64,000 nt of DNA from a virus, in IMG/VR virus record IMGVR_UViG_3300026483_000005, positions 96,183 to 160,182 of that record; one strand, given 5' to 3'. The translations under genes were made by a program, and so were the position numbers. The notes under the pieces are model-generated. The model worked only from the letters and a program-made list of their open reading frames with translations, did not search any database and was not told where the DNA came from. Positions 43,401 to 52,311 of this stretch are shown here, piece after piece; the first letter of the stretch is position 1; each line of letters opens with the position of its first letter.

Positions 43401-46067
43401 ATGGCACTAAGTCCTCAATTATTACAATTCAAGAGTTCAGGCGTTTACAGATTGGAATTTGATAAATCTCAAACTGCTAATATTGACGTTTCTACTCTTA
43501 GGCTGGTTGTTGGTCACTCAAGAAAGGGACCTTATAATACACCAGTATTAATCGAAAACGTTGAAGCATTCATTCAAGTATATGGAAACATTGACAAATC
43601 GTTAGAGAAAAAAGGAATGTTCTTCCACAGATCAGCTAAAGCTGCTCTTTCAAGAGGACCTATCCTAGCTCTTAACCTTGCTCAATTTGGAGTAAATGAT
43701 TTAGCTTCAGCTGCACAAATTTCAACAAACGGATCATATGAATCTGATCCAGTATCGAATAGATATTCAGCGCCGCTTCCAACGGATGTAGCATTTGAAG
43801 TAGGTGATCCTATTCCAGATACAGGATCTGTTCCAGTTGCAACTGCTATTACAGACGCTGCAGCAGCTACACTTTCAGTAGACGGTTTAACTTTAACACT
43901 AGCAGGTGTAGATTTAACATCTAGCCTAGCAGGTACTTTCTATTTACTTTCAGATGCAGGTAATGAACCTCATATTGCAGCAACAGCTGCGTTTGATGGT
44001 ACAGATACTGTAATTACAGCTTTAGCTGCTATCAATACAGCTCACGGTGGTGGTTCAACAAGTTTTGATATTTATGACAGTGCAGCGACTATTGCTCCCG
44101 ATCAGTATACTCTAGCACAAGTTGAAGCTGATACGTTTTATACTTATCCTTCACTAGGTCATCAGACTGGAGACTATACTTATTCAAGTTTCTTTGACAC
44201 TGATAAATTTATGATTCCTTCTGATGAGAAATTATTACAAACATTAGGTGAAGATGCTAACCAAGTTTTAAACTTTGTTAATATTAAACAAACACCAATC
44301 ACAGTTTTCACAAGAAAAGCGCAAGATACGGCTGGATTTGATGTTACTGCAAGAGAATGGTATGGAGAAGGAAATGTTCCAGCATATTTAAATGACAAAG
44401 ATTTAATGTCAGATTATATGATTGATGTATTTGTATTCAAAGGTCAATTTGATGCTGCAGCAATGGACACCGATCCAGTTTATGGATTTTACTTCGACAG
44501 TAAAGGTTTAAGAAAAGAGCTAATAGAACAATTTGCAAATTTAAGACAAGTTGAAATGATAGGTTCTTATTCTGGTTCAATGCTTCCAGGTTTTAAAGAC
44601 TTAGAAGGAAGAAACGTATATATCGAAACAATGATTAACGCTGAAGCAAGAAGAACAGGTTTATTCTGTGCAATTGCTGAAGATTTAGTAACTGATGAAT
44701 CTGGAGATACTCCAATTGATTTAGTTGGTCACACATTTGACGAAGACGGATCAGATCAAGTAGTATTATCTTACGATGTTGAAATGAGATCAATAGCATT
44801 ACCTAACGCTGATGTATATGCCGCGGAAGGAGAAGATGCAAAATTTACTTTTAACGATCCTAATCATCCAAAGCCAGAAATTACAAAAGGAAACTATATT
44901 AGAGTAGGTGAAAGATTAGCTTTAGTTAAACAAGTATCAGTTGAAAAAACAGATTTAGTAACTATATGGACTGTTAAATTATCAGAAGCAGCTCCTTTAG
45001 TAGCTCCTTCAGTTTATGTTGAATCTTTAGAAGATGCAGCTGAGTCATATACTCCATTTGTATTAAATGGTGCTCAAATTGAAGCAGAAACTATTTTCTC
45101 ATGTTTAGAAGCTATTAAAGTAGGAACAGGATTAGCAACTGGTTTAGTAGATAAAGATGCAATCGAATTTAGATATATTGTTGATACATTTGGTTCTTTT
45201 GATAATCAATTAAGAGATAAAATCCAATTATCTCAATTAGCAAAAGAAAGACAAAATGCATCAGCTATATTAAATGCACCAATGGTAAAAGATTTTAAAG
45301 CATCTACGGATCCTTCATTTATCAATGCATTTAGCCAGTCATTCCAAACTTCATACATTCCAGAAGGAGGTAACTTAGATTTAAATCCAACATCCTTATA
45401 CACATTACCAAGTATCGCAGATGGTGCAAATTACGCATTCTACTACGGTCCTGGTCTTATTGTAAGAGAAAATGGAAAAGACATCATGGTTCCACCAGCT
45501 GCGTATGTATCTAATAACTATATTGATAAATACACAGATGCTTTACCATGGTCAATTGTTGCTGGTCCTAGAAGAGGAGTTGTTGCTGGCCCTAATGTTG
45601 TAGGTGCTGAATACTCTTTTGACAAAGCAGACAGAGACATTTTAGAGCCATTTGGTTATAATCCAATTGTATTCCAAAGAGGAGTTGGTTTAACTATCTT
45701 AGGAAATAAAACTGCACAGCAGTCTATTAAATCATCACTATCTTCAGCTCACGTTAGAGAAGTGTTAATTTACATTCAAGATGCAATGGCAGATATCCTT
45801 AAAGATTACGTATTCGAATTTAACAATGCACAAACTAGATTAGAAATCAAAACTCTAGCAGATTCATTAATGGAATCAGTTAGACAAGATGGTGGTGTAT
45901 ACGATTTCAAAAACGTAATGGATCAATCAAATAACACAGGTGAGGTAATTGACAACAACATAGGTATCATAGATACATTTGTTGAGCCAGTTAAAGGTTT
46001 AGAAATAGTTGTGCATAGAACAACAATTTTAAATACTGGTGAAATTTCAACCGGAAACTTTAGTTAA
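43401..46067 (+). CDS. 18: Tail sheath protein gp18
   Basis: An 888-residue contractile sheath subunit, larger than T4 gp18 (659). The N-terminus (VVGHSRKGPYNTPVLIENVE) and the conserved C-terminal domain (PFGYNPIVFQRGVGLTILGN, SSLSSAHVREVLIYIQDAM, then a helix and a final strand) are characteristic. Residues about 130-260 form an inserted Ala/Thr/Asp-rich domain that probably lies on the outer surface and accounts for the extra length. It drives contraction of the tail at infection. Confidence 0.94.
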   Translation: MALSPQLLQFKSSGVYRLEFDKSQTANIDVSTLRLVVGHSRKGPYNTPVLIENVEAFIQVYGNIDKSLEKKGMFFHRSAKAALSRGPILALNLAQFGVNDLASAAQISTNGSYESDPVSNRYSAPLPTDVAFEVGDPIPDTGSVPVATAITDAAAATLSVDGLTLTLAGVDLTSSLAGTFYLLSDAGNEPHIAATAAFDGTDTVITALAAINTAHGGGSTSFDIYDSAATIAPDQYTLAQVEADTFYTYPSLGHQTGDYTYSSFFDTDKFMIPSDEKLLQTLGEDANQVLNFVNIKQTPITVFTRKAQDTAGFDVTAREWYGEGNVPAYLNDKDLMSDYMIDVFVFKGQFDAAAMDTDPVYGFYFDSKGLRKELIEQFANLRQVEMIGSYSGSMLPGFKDLEGRNVYIETMINAEARRTGLFCAIAEDLVTDESGDTPIDLVGHTFDEDGSDQVVLSYDVEMRSIALPNADVYAAEGEDAKFTFNDPNHPKPEITKGNYIRVGERLALVKQVSVEKTDLVTIWTVKLSEAAPLVAPSVYVESLEDAAESYTPFVLNGAQIEAETIFSCLEAIKVGTGLATGLVDKDAIEFRYIVDTFGSFDNQLRDKIQLSQLAKERQNASAILNAPMVKDFKASTDPSFINAFSQSFQTSYIPEGGNLDLNPTSLYTLPSIADGANYAFYYGPGLIVRENGKDIMVPPAAYVSNNYIDKYTDALPWSIVAGPRRGVVAGPNVVGAEYSFDKADRDILEPFGYNPIVFQRGVGLTILGNKTAQQSIKSSLSSAHVREVLIYIQDAMADILKDYVFEFNNAQTRLEIKTLADSLMESVRQDGGVYDFKNVMDQSNNTGEVIDNNIGIIDTFVEPVKGLEIVVHRTTILNTGEISTGNFS

Positions 46068-46070
46068 GAA

Positions 46071-46078
46071 GATATATA
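46071..46078 (+). promoter_or_regulatory. Putative late promoter motif GATATATA
   Basis: Lies 33 bases before the tail-tube ATG at 46104, just after the sheath stop codon. Confidence 0.55.
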
Positions 46079-46103
46079 ATAAAAAATAAAACAATAAAGA
46101 CTT

Positions 46104-46658
46104 ATGGCTTTACCACACTATTCACAAGATCAAACTAGTAAGGCGGGTAGACAATTCGAACCAGTACAAGGAAACTTATTTGAGGTAACTATTTTACCTC
46201 CAGCTGGCGTTTCTGATGCTCCACTATTACTACAACACGTTAACACTATTGGCGGGTTGGAATTATACAAAGATGCAGGTACCGTCGAACAGAAATACAA
46301 GTTCTCAAAAAGATCTTATGCTGGTATGCCAGATGATACTTCACTTACAGTGGCTATCAATTTCTCTTTGAACTTAAACGACGCTAACCAAGCTTATTTA
46401 TATAAAACAATGAGACAATGGTATAACTTAGCTTACAATCCACAAACTGGAGAAATGGGCTTAAAGAAAGACTATACTGGAACAATAGTAATCGTTCAAT
46501 TTAACAGAGCTGGAGATATTTTCAGAACTGTAACATTAGAAGATTGCTGGATTTCTTCTGGACTTCCATTCACTAACGACTTAAGTTATGAATCTCCAGA
46601 AGCTGCTGCTTTAGACGTATCATGGAGATGTGATACCTTTAAAGAAGTATTAGCTTAA
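46104..46658 (+). CDS. 19: Tail tube protein gp19
   Basis: A 184-residue tube subunit (T4 gp19: 163). Typical parts are the NLFEVTILPPAG start strand, AGTVEQKYKFSKRSYAGMPD, the YLYKTMRQWYNLAYNPQTGE helix-loop and the C-terminal TVTLEDCWISSGLPFTNDLS. It polymerises inside the sheath to form the DNA channel. It has its own late motif and terminator. Confidence 0.94.
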   Translation: MALPHYSQDQTSKAGRQFEPVQGNLFEVTILPPAGVSDAPLLLQHVNTIGGLELYKDAGTVEQKYKFSKRSYAGMPDDTSLTVAINFSLNLNDANQAYLYKTMRQWYNLAYNPQTGEMGLKKDYTGTIVIVQFNRAGDIFRTVTLEDCWISSGLPFTNDLSYESPEAAALDVSWRCDTFKEVLA

Positions 46659-46669
46659 TTTATTAAAAG

Positions 46670-46701
46670 TAGGACGGCTTTAATTAGTTCGTCCTATTTT
46701 T
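46670..46701 (+). terminator. Rho-independent terminator after gp19
   Basis: TAGGACG and CGTCCTA pair across a 13-base loop, followed by a short T run. Confidence 0.75.
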
Positions 46702-46735
46702 ATGAAACTAAAATATAATATAATGATATAATAAT

Positions 46736-46954
46736 ATGTCCAGTAAACTAACGAAGAAATTACAGGTATTACTCTCTGAAGAAGAAGTGTTTATCATAAA
46801 CAGGATTATACTAAACGAGGCGATTGAAAATGGAGAGAGACCGGTTTCAGTTTCGGCGTTTATCAGAGACTTAATAAGACAAGAAATAGATAAAAAAAGC
46901 GATCTTCAAAAGAGTTGGGATCGAAATAGAATTAAACAACTCAAATCTAAATAA
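46736..46954 (+). CDS. Small ribbon-helix-helix-like protein
   Basis: A 72-residue basic protein. The pattern KLQVLLSEEEVFIINRII followed by VSVSAFIRDLIRQEI is that of a ribbon-helix-helix (Arc/MetJ) DNA-binding unit: strand, helix, turn with Ser, helix. It would act as a dimer on operator DNA. It lies between tail genes and ends 6 bases before the hub gene, an odd place for a regulator. Confidence 0.6.
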   Translation: MSSKLTKKLQVLLSEEEVFIINRIILNEAIENGERPVSVSAFIRDLIRQEIDKKSDLQKSWDRNRIKQLKSK

Positions 46955-46960
46955 TAAAAC

Positions 46961-47932
46961 ATGAGCAAAGACAAAAACAAAAAAGAAGAAGAAATCAATT
47001 TAGACGATCAATACAAAGCTATTGTTGAAGCTAATGAGAACGAATCTTCAGTAGAATCAGAAGAGCCTAAGAATTTAGGTAAAGTTGATATGTCTAGATT
47101 TCAACCAGCTGAAGCAAAGGAAGCTGATTTTCATTTAGGATATCATTCAGTTAAAATAGATTCACTACCGTCAGGTGGAATGTTCTATACTCCAGATACT
47201 GAAATTTCTATTAGATCTGCAAAGGTTGCAGAGATTAGACATTTCTCTACCATGGACGAAACCAACATTCTAGATGTAGATGAAAAATTAAATGCTATAG
47301 TAGAGTCATGTCTTAGAATAACTTCTAAGAAAAAAAGACTTTCATATAAGGATATTTTAGAAGAAGATAGATTTTGGTTAATTTTAGCAATCAGAGATTT
47401 AACTTTCCCTGAGCCTGAAAATGCATTAACTGTTAAGTATCAAGATAAGAGAGGTGTTTCTCACGATGCATCAATTGATAAGAAATATTTTCAATACTTT
47501 TCTATTCCAGAAGAATTAGATAAATATTACGATCAAGATAAAAGAACCTTTATTATTGAGACAAAATCATTTGGTAACATTGAAATGAGACCTCCTACAA
47601 TTGGTCTAATGCAAAAGGTTACTAAGTATATTAAAGAAAAGCAAGAAAAGGGATTACAGGCTGATCAGTCTTTAATTCAATTAATTCCATATCTATATAC
47701 AGATTGGAGAGGCTTTGATGATAAATCAATCTTTAATTTTGAAGTAGAATTAAACGGATGGAACAATAGAAAATATGCTTTAGTATATAAACTCGCTGAA
47801 AAAATGAAAGTCGGAATTCAACCTGAGATGTTGGTAACGCATGAGGATGACGAGGTCCTCGTTCCGATTGGGTTTCGTGACGGAATCAAATCTATTTTCC
47901 TTGTTCAGGATATCGCTGGAGAACTTCTTTAA
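46961..47932 (+). CDS. Baseplate hub protein, gp26-like
   Basis: A 323-residue protein. The segment SLPSGGMFYTPDTEISIRSA followed by IRHFSTMDETNIL and a helical DEKLNAIVESCLRI is characteristic of a baseplate family found in many T4-like phages (T4 gp26 in common annotation). The middle contains FWLILAIRDLTFPE and the C-terminus FRDGIKSIFLVQDIAGELL. The next reading frame (gp51-like) overlaps it by 92 bases in the +1 frame, which is discussed as a possible frameshift. Confidence 0.65.
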   Translation: MSKDKNKKEEEINLDDQYKAIVEANENESSVESEEPKNLGKVDMSRFQPAEAKEADFHLGYHSVKIDSLPSGGMFYTPDTEISIRSAKVAEIRHFSTMDETNILDVDEKLNAIVESCLRITSKKKRLSYKDILEEDRFWLILAIRDLTFPEPENALTVKYQDKRGVSHDASIDKKYFQYFSIPEELDKYYDQDKRTFIIETKSFGNIEMRPPTIGLMQKVTKYIKEKQEKGLQADQSLIQLIPYLYTDWRGFDDKSIFNFEVELNGWNNRKYALVYKLAEKMKVGIQPEMLVTHEDDEVLVPIGFRDGIKSIFLVQDIAGELL

Positions 47933-48149
47933 AACTAAGTTCTACCTTTATAAGCATCTTTCAATACAACCCTCTGAACTTGAAAACATGGAATATTATG
48001 AATTCCATTATATTGTCAAGGAGTTAATTGAAATGATTAAAGCTGAAAACGAAGCGAACAAAGGGCAAAATGATCAAACTAACGAGATGATGGGAAGTAT
48101 GAAAATGCCTTCTTTCAAAATGCCAAGTTTCAACATGCCTAAAATGTAA
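47841..48149 (+). CDS. Baseplate hub assembly protein, gp51-like; start uncertain
   Basis: The frame gives 102 residues from ATG 47841, but the first 30 are read from DNA that also codes for the hub gene. The conserved part is FFKTKFYLYKHLSIQPSELE with NMEYYEFHYIVKELIEMI, like gp51-type proteins. The first ATG outside the overlap (47988) would remove half of that block. So translation must begin at ATG 47841, at an internal TTG, or by +1 frameshift from the hub gene at CTT-T before its stop. The C-terminal tail has the repeated MKMPSFKMPSFNMPKM. Confidence 0.6.
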   Translation: MRMTRSSFRLGFVTESNLFSLFRISLENFFKTKFYLYKHLSIQPSELENMEYYEFHYIVKELIEMIKAENEANKGQNDQTNEMMGSMKMPSFKMPSFNMPKM

Positions 48150-48154
48150 TAGAA

Positions 48155-48184
48155 AAAGGAGGTCCTAGATTGGACCTCCTTTTA
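48155..48184 (+). terminator. Rho-independent terminator
   Basis: AAGGAGGTCC and GGACCTCCTT form a 10-bp stem with a 6-base loop and short T run, directly before a late motif. The internal AGGAGG is part of the stem and is not in front of a start codon. Confidence 0.85.
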
Positions 48185-48188
48185 TTTA

Positions 48189-48196
48189 GATATATA
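48189..48196 (+). promoter_or_regulatory. Putative late promoter motif GATATATA
   Basis: Lies 33 bases before the ATG at 48222, immediately after a terminator. Confidence 0.55.
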
Positions 48197-48221
48197 CTAA
48201 AAGAAAATAACATATATTGCG

Positions 48222-48668
48222 ATGAAAAAAGTAAAATCATATAATAATTTCGTAAACGAATCTTTAATTACTGAAATTATAGATCCTATCACCTTAACAT
48301 TTGCTATAGCAGGAATAGGTATAGCGTTTGGACCTGAAATCATGAAAGCATATAGATCGAGAAAAATATCTAATGCAGATCTTAAAGATCTTACGAAGAT
48401 GTTATCTAAGGCTAAAGCTAAGGCAAAGAAATATGAAAGACAAGGTCTAGATCATGATTCTGCAGAAGCACAGTCTGAAGTAGATCATATTGAAGCAAGA
48501 ATAGATGATCTTCGAGGTGAAATGAGTAACCATGATGAAATTATTAAAGATTTTGAAAAGGATAAAAAGACACATAAGGAACTAGAACAGGAACTTAAAG
48601 ATGTTGATCCTGAAGTTTTAAGAAAGGCATTAAGAGATGCAAAGAAAGAAGCTTCTAAATTAAAATAA
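48222..48668 (+). CDS. Putative internal head protein with hydrophobic segment
   Basis: A 148-residue protein starting MKKVKSYNNFVNESLITE, one of the clearest head-targeting-like leaders, with predicted cut after VNE. Residues about 22-40 are hydrophobic (PITLTFAIAGIGIAFGPEI), followed by a lysine-rich coiled coil. The architecture (leader, hydrophobic segment, coiled coil) is a small version of the protein at 33530. It lies among tail genes but has its own late promoter and terminator boundary. Confidence 0.5.
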   Translation: MKKVKSYNNFVNESLITEIIDPITLTFAIAGIGIAFGPEIMKAYRSRKISNADLKDLTKMLSKAKAKAKKYERQGLDHDSAEAQSEVDHIEARIDDLRGEMSNHDEIIKDFEKDKKTHKELEQELKDVDPEVLRKALRDAKKEASKLK

Positions 48669-48685
48669 AAGCCCGCAATACCTAA

Positions 48686-51600
48686 ATGGCAAACACCAAC
48701 TCCGAAAAGGCGTTAATGGGATTCGCAATGAGTTCCAACTCGCTTCTGCAGAAAATAGAGGCTATAGAGAATCAAACCAGAGATACTTTATTTAGAATAG
48801 AGAGTATCATGGTTACGAGTTTCTCTGTTACACAGGGTATTGCCGCAAGTCTTACTGAAAACAACAAAATACTTAAAGAAATAAAGGAAATCATTTCCAG
48901 AAAAAGCGAGGCTGAAAAGGCTCAATTTGGAGGTGGTGGAGGAATAAGTAAACTTCTAGGACTAGGAGGGTTTATCGCACTTACAGGAATAGGAATGTTC
49001 GGTCTAGCGATGGCATTTCAAGAAGCAGGTAAGGTAAGTCCTACGGCTATAGTTTCGGGTGTTGCTTTATTCGCAGCAATGTTCCCTATTGCAAAAATCC
49101 TAGGAGCTATAATGGCAGATCCTAGTAGTGGTGGAGTTTTTGGTCAAATCAAGGTAATGAAAAAACTAGTTTTAACAATGGGTATGTCTATGTTAATGTT
49201 AGTTGCTATGTCATTGGCATTAAACTCAATGGCACCTGTAAGTGGTGATAAATTAGTGGCCGCTCTGGCAATCGGTGCAGTTATCTATATAATGGGTCAA
49301 ACTTTCGTTCAATTAATTAAGGCATGGGAATTTTCAGGTATTATGAATTTTATGCTTAATAAGAATAACACCGATGATATTATGAGGGCCATGTTCCTTA
49401 TGACTATTCAAATGGTTGTTTTAGCAGCTGCAATGAATTTAATGCCATCTGTTAAAATGGATGATGCATTTAATTTTGTAATAATATCAGCAGCAATGAT
49501 ACCTCTTGCAGTTGCCCTAGTTGCAATGAGATTTGCACTTCCAGCTATTGAAAAGATAAAGGTAGGCACTATTGCTAAAGCAGGTTTAGCGGTTGCAATG
49601 CTAGGATTAGCTCTAGTTCCTGTTGCGATGGCAGCGAGGCTAGTTGGTAAGGTAGGAATATCGGAACAGGAAATTTCTAGATTAGTAAGTATTACAATGG
49701 CACTTGCACCTTTAATAGCTGTAATAGGAGTTATCACTGCAATTATTAATTTTGCAAAAGAAGGTAGAGTTAATAAATCTGCAAGTGGAGGTAATTCTCT
49801 ACTTAAACAAGATAATTCTAGAAAGAGAAATCAGAAAATGAATTTAAAAGGAATTGCAATATTTGGTCTACAAGCCGTTGTTATTCTCGGAGTATTAGCC
49901 CTTACTGCAGTTGCCTTCAAATTTGGAGCGCCAATGATAGCAGCGGGTGCACAAGCCGCTAGGCAAATTGACATGATAGGTGTAATGAAATTAATGTTTA
50001 CATTAGGAGGATTATTATTAATAGGAGGTCTTGTAATAGGGATGACAATTAAAATGATGAAGGGTAAGCAAAAATCACAAAAAACTGGACTTATACCAGG
50101 AATGGGATCTAGTTCAGAAAAACCAGGAGCATTATCAAAGCAAGATTTAATAGCATCCATGGTAATATTACCAATTATAGTATTATCAATGGCAGCAGCA
50201 GTTATGGCATTTAAATTAATGCCATCTATTCCTAAAATAGAAGATGGATTCTTATCGTTTGTATTTATTACAGGTATTGCAATATTTATATACGGATTTG
50301 CAATGGCAAAGGTGTTTAGCGCATTAGCAGGTAAGTCTAAAGGTCCAGGTGCAGGAATGTTTGGTTTTGGAGGTTCATCTAAAAGAGGAAAATTAGGTAT
50401 TAAAGATATATTACTAGCGGCACTTATGGTTCCTATAGTAGCATTAGCTATTGTCGGAGCAGCTTATGTATTTCAAATGATGCCAGCTACTTCTGCGGAG
50501 ATGGCACCTGATTTGATGTGGGCTTTAAAATCATCAATCGCATTAATGATATTTGGTGGAGCGATGATAATAATTGGAAAGCTTGCTAAGAATATGGATT
50601 TTAAAGCAGCAGCTAAAGCAATGTTAGTAGTTGCTCTTGCAGCACTAACTATATTATTGGTTGCATTTGCATTTAGTCTCGCTGGAGACATATCTTACGG
50701 AGAAGCGCCACCACTTCCATGGTCAGTTGGTGTAGGAATAGCTCTATTTATATTAGGTGGTGTAATTTTAGCCCTTGGTGCAATTGCGACAGTAGTAACT
50801 CCTGTAGGGATATTATTAGGTGCTCTTACCGTATTAGTAGGTGCAGCTGTATTGTATGCTGTTGCATGGATATTTACACAAATTGGTAAAATTGACGGTC
50901 TTAAAGAAGCTGCTCAAACAATAACCGATGTTTTATTTATGCCATTTAATGCAATGGTAGATTTATTTAAAAGATTTAAAGATGAGATAGGAATAGAAAA
51001 CATGGGAGGACTTGCAGCTGGTATAGGCCAAATAGCACTTGCATGGATAGGTCTTTCTATGGCACTTGCTGGTTCTGCAGCATCTGGATTATTTTCTAAG
51101 CTAGCAGGAGTTGGAGGAGCAATATTAGATGGTATAACATCCTTTCTAGGAGGAGATGTAGAAATGACACCATCTCAATTATTAAAATATTTAGTTAGAA
51201 ATGCTGAAAAATTAGTAGTTACTGGAAATGCAATACAAATGGTATCAAAGGCATACACTAATGTAGCGGGTATGAGTGAGGCATTTATTGCTGGAATAGC
51301 TCCATTTGGAGAATTCGTAAACAGGTTGGGAAGTTATACCGGTACTCTTGCTAGCGAAAATATGAAAGGTCTTTCTAAAGCTTATGGACAATATGCTAAA
51401 GCTAACAATTCCTTAGACGTAACTAAAGTTGAAGCAACTACAAAGATGTTTAACGCACTTGCAGATCTTGCTAAAAATAATGGTGAAAATGCAATGAAAG
51501 TTCTTGCTGATCAATTATTAAACGCAGTAGCACAATTATCGGATGCTGTTGCAGATCTAGATAGAGCAGTTGCTAAGCAAGGTAAATCTACTGGCGGATT

Positions 51601-51778
51601 TGGAGATGCAGTTTCTGGAGCTATTGATAAATTTAAAGAAGTAGTTACTGGAAATACCAAAAAGGTAGAAGCAATGACTCCAAAGGCCGGAAGCAATGCA
51701 GATATCATAGAAGCGATTCAAGATTTAGAAGATACATTAGTGGCTTCAGGAATCAAGATCAAGCAATCTGCATATTAA
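48686..51778 (+). CDS. Tape measure protein candidate
   Basis: A 1030-residue protein, the longest here, downstream of tube and hub genes. The N-terminal 80 residues are coiled coil. Residues about 90-820 contain roughly 15-18 hydrophobic Ala/Gly/Met-rich helices (such as LGGFIALTGIGMFGLAMAF) separated by short polar links. The C-terminal 200 residues are polar and helical. This layout fits a tail tape measure (T4 gp29 has 590 residues) that sets tail length and enters the host membrane. If length scales as in other phages, the tail would be longer than T4's. A true multi-span membrane protein is an alternative. Confidence 0.7.
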   Translation: MANTNSEKALMGFAMSSNSLLQKIEAIENQTRDTLFRIESIMVTSFSVTQGIAASLTENNKILKEIKEIISRKSEAEKAQFGGGGGISKLLGLGGFIALTGIGMFGLAMAFQEAGKVSPTAIVSGVALFAAMFPIAKILGAIMADPSSGGVFGQIKVMKKLVLTMGMSMLMLVAMSLALNSMAPVSGDKLVAALAIGAVIYIMGQTFVQLIKAWEFSGIMNFMLNKNNTDDIMRAMFLMTIQMVVLAAAMNLMPSVKMDDAFNFVIISAAMIPLAVALVAMRFALPAIEKIKVGTIAKAGLAVAMLGLALVPVAMAARLVGKVGISEQEISRLVSITMALAPLIAVIGVITAIINFAKEGRVNKSASGGNSLLKQDNSRKRNQKMNLKGIAIFGLQAVVILGVLALTAVAFKFGAPMIAAGAQAARQIDMIGVMKLMFTLGGLLLIGGLVIGMTIKMMKGKQKSQKTGLIPGMGSSSEKPGALSKQDLIASMVILPIIVLSMAAAVMAFKLMPSIPKIEDGFLSFVFITGIAIFIYGFAMAKVFSALAGKSKGPGAGMFGFGGSSKRGKLGIKDILLAALMVPIVALAIVGAAYVFQMMPATSAEMAPDLMWALKSSIALMIFGGAMIIIGKLAKNMDFKAAAKAMLVVALAALTILLVAFAFSLAGDISYGEAPPLPWSVGVGIALFILGGVILALGAIATVVTPVGILLGALTVLVGAAVLYAVAWIFTQIGKIDGLKEAAQTITDVLFMPFNAMVDLFKRFKDEIGIENMGGLAAGIGQIALAWIGLSMALAGSAASGLFSKLAGVGGAILDGITSFLGGDVEMTPSQLLKYLVRNAEKLVVTGNAIQMVSKAYTNVAGMSEAFIAGIAPFGEFVNRLGSYTGTLASENMKGLSKAYGQYAKANNSLDVTKVEATTKMFNALADLAKNNGENAMKVLADQLLNAVAQLSDAVADLDRAVAKQGKSTGGFGDAVSGAIDKFKEVVTGNTKKVEAMTPKAGSNADIIEAIQDLEDTLVASGIKIKQSAY

Positions 51779-51800
51779 CTGAAACAACCCCCTCTTATTT

Positions 51801-51808
51801 AGTATAAT
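51801..51808 (+). promoter_or_regulatory. Putative promoter, AGTATAAT -10-like box
   Basis: TTTAGTATAAT lies 51 bases before the ATG at 51852 and may also serve the tRNA genes. Confidence 0.45.
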
Positions 51809-51851
51809 TAATAGTTCTTTGACAGCTATACTTAAAAATAAACACAAGTAT

Positions 51852-52181
51852 ATGGAAACAACTATTATTACATTCGGTCTGGGTGTGGTGCTAACTCTAA
51901 TTATTTTAGGCGCAGTGTCATTGTTCAGGTCAACTAAAAAAATCAGTGAATTAGATTCGTTGATTAATCACATCGAAAGCGATATTCAAAGTAGAATAGA
52001 TTCAGTCGAAAACTATTTAGATAATTGCATAGATGATCTAGATAGAAGATTAGATTCTAGAGTAGATAGAGCAATTTCTCAATTTGAGAAAGAAATAGAA
52101 GTAATGGATTTAAGATTAGATAAAATTATTGATAGTTTTAATCTTCAAAAATCCAAAGAAAAGGAAAACATTCCTAATTAA
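51852..52181 (+). CDS. Small membrane protein with coiled coil
   Basis: From ATG 51852 (A-rich leader; a TTG at 51819 is in frame but less likely) this is 109 residues. An N-terminal membrane helix (FGLGVVLTLIILGAVSLF) is followed by a long acidic coiled coil (LDSLINHIESDIQSRIDSVE). This is the layout of an inner-membrane protein with a soluble stalk, as in some phage spanins or lysis regulators, but no family motif supports that. Confidence 0.55.
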   Translation: METTIITFGLGVVLTLIILGAVSLFRSTKKISELDSLINHIESDIQSRIDSVENYLDNCIDDLDRRLDSRVDRAISQFEKEIEVMDLRLDKIIDSFNLQKSKEKENIPN

Positions 52182-52221
52182 TTTAAATAAATAAACATTA
52201 ACCCATAGTTGTTGAAGAATA

Positions 52222-52306
52222 GGAGAAGTGGCAGAGTGGTCGAATGCACTGGTCTTGAAAACCAGCGAACTTCACGGTTCCAGGGGTTCGAATCCCTTCT
52301 TCTCCG
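52222..52306 (+). tRNA. tRNA-Ser (anticodon UGA)
   Basis: A 7-bp acceptor stem (GGAGAAG/CTTCTCC), D-arm, anticodon arm CTGGTCTTGAAAACCAG with TGA, an extended variable arm typical of class II tRNAs, and a T-arm with GTTCGAAT. CCA is not fully encoded (GCAA follows). It reads UCA and probably UCG codons. Confidence 0.93.
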
Positions 52307-52311
52307 CAATT

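Noticed and set aside
48155-48184. AGGAGG as a Shine-Dalgarno site
   Set aside because: It is one arm of a perfect terminator hairpin and the next start is 60 bases away.
49408-51708. Several minus-strand frames opposite the tape-measure gene
   Set aside because: Products of the Ala/Gly/Met-rich codon bias of the + strand gene; no gene-like start or spacing.
51819-51851. TTG start for the small membrane protein
   Set aside because: The ATG at 51852 has the standard A-rich leader and places the membrane helix at the N-terminus; the TTG adds a basic stretch with no support.
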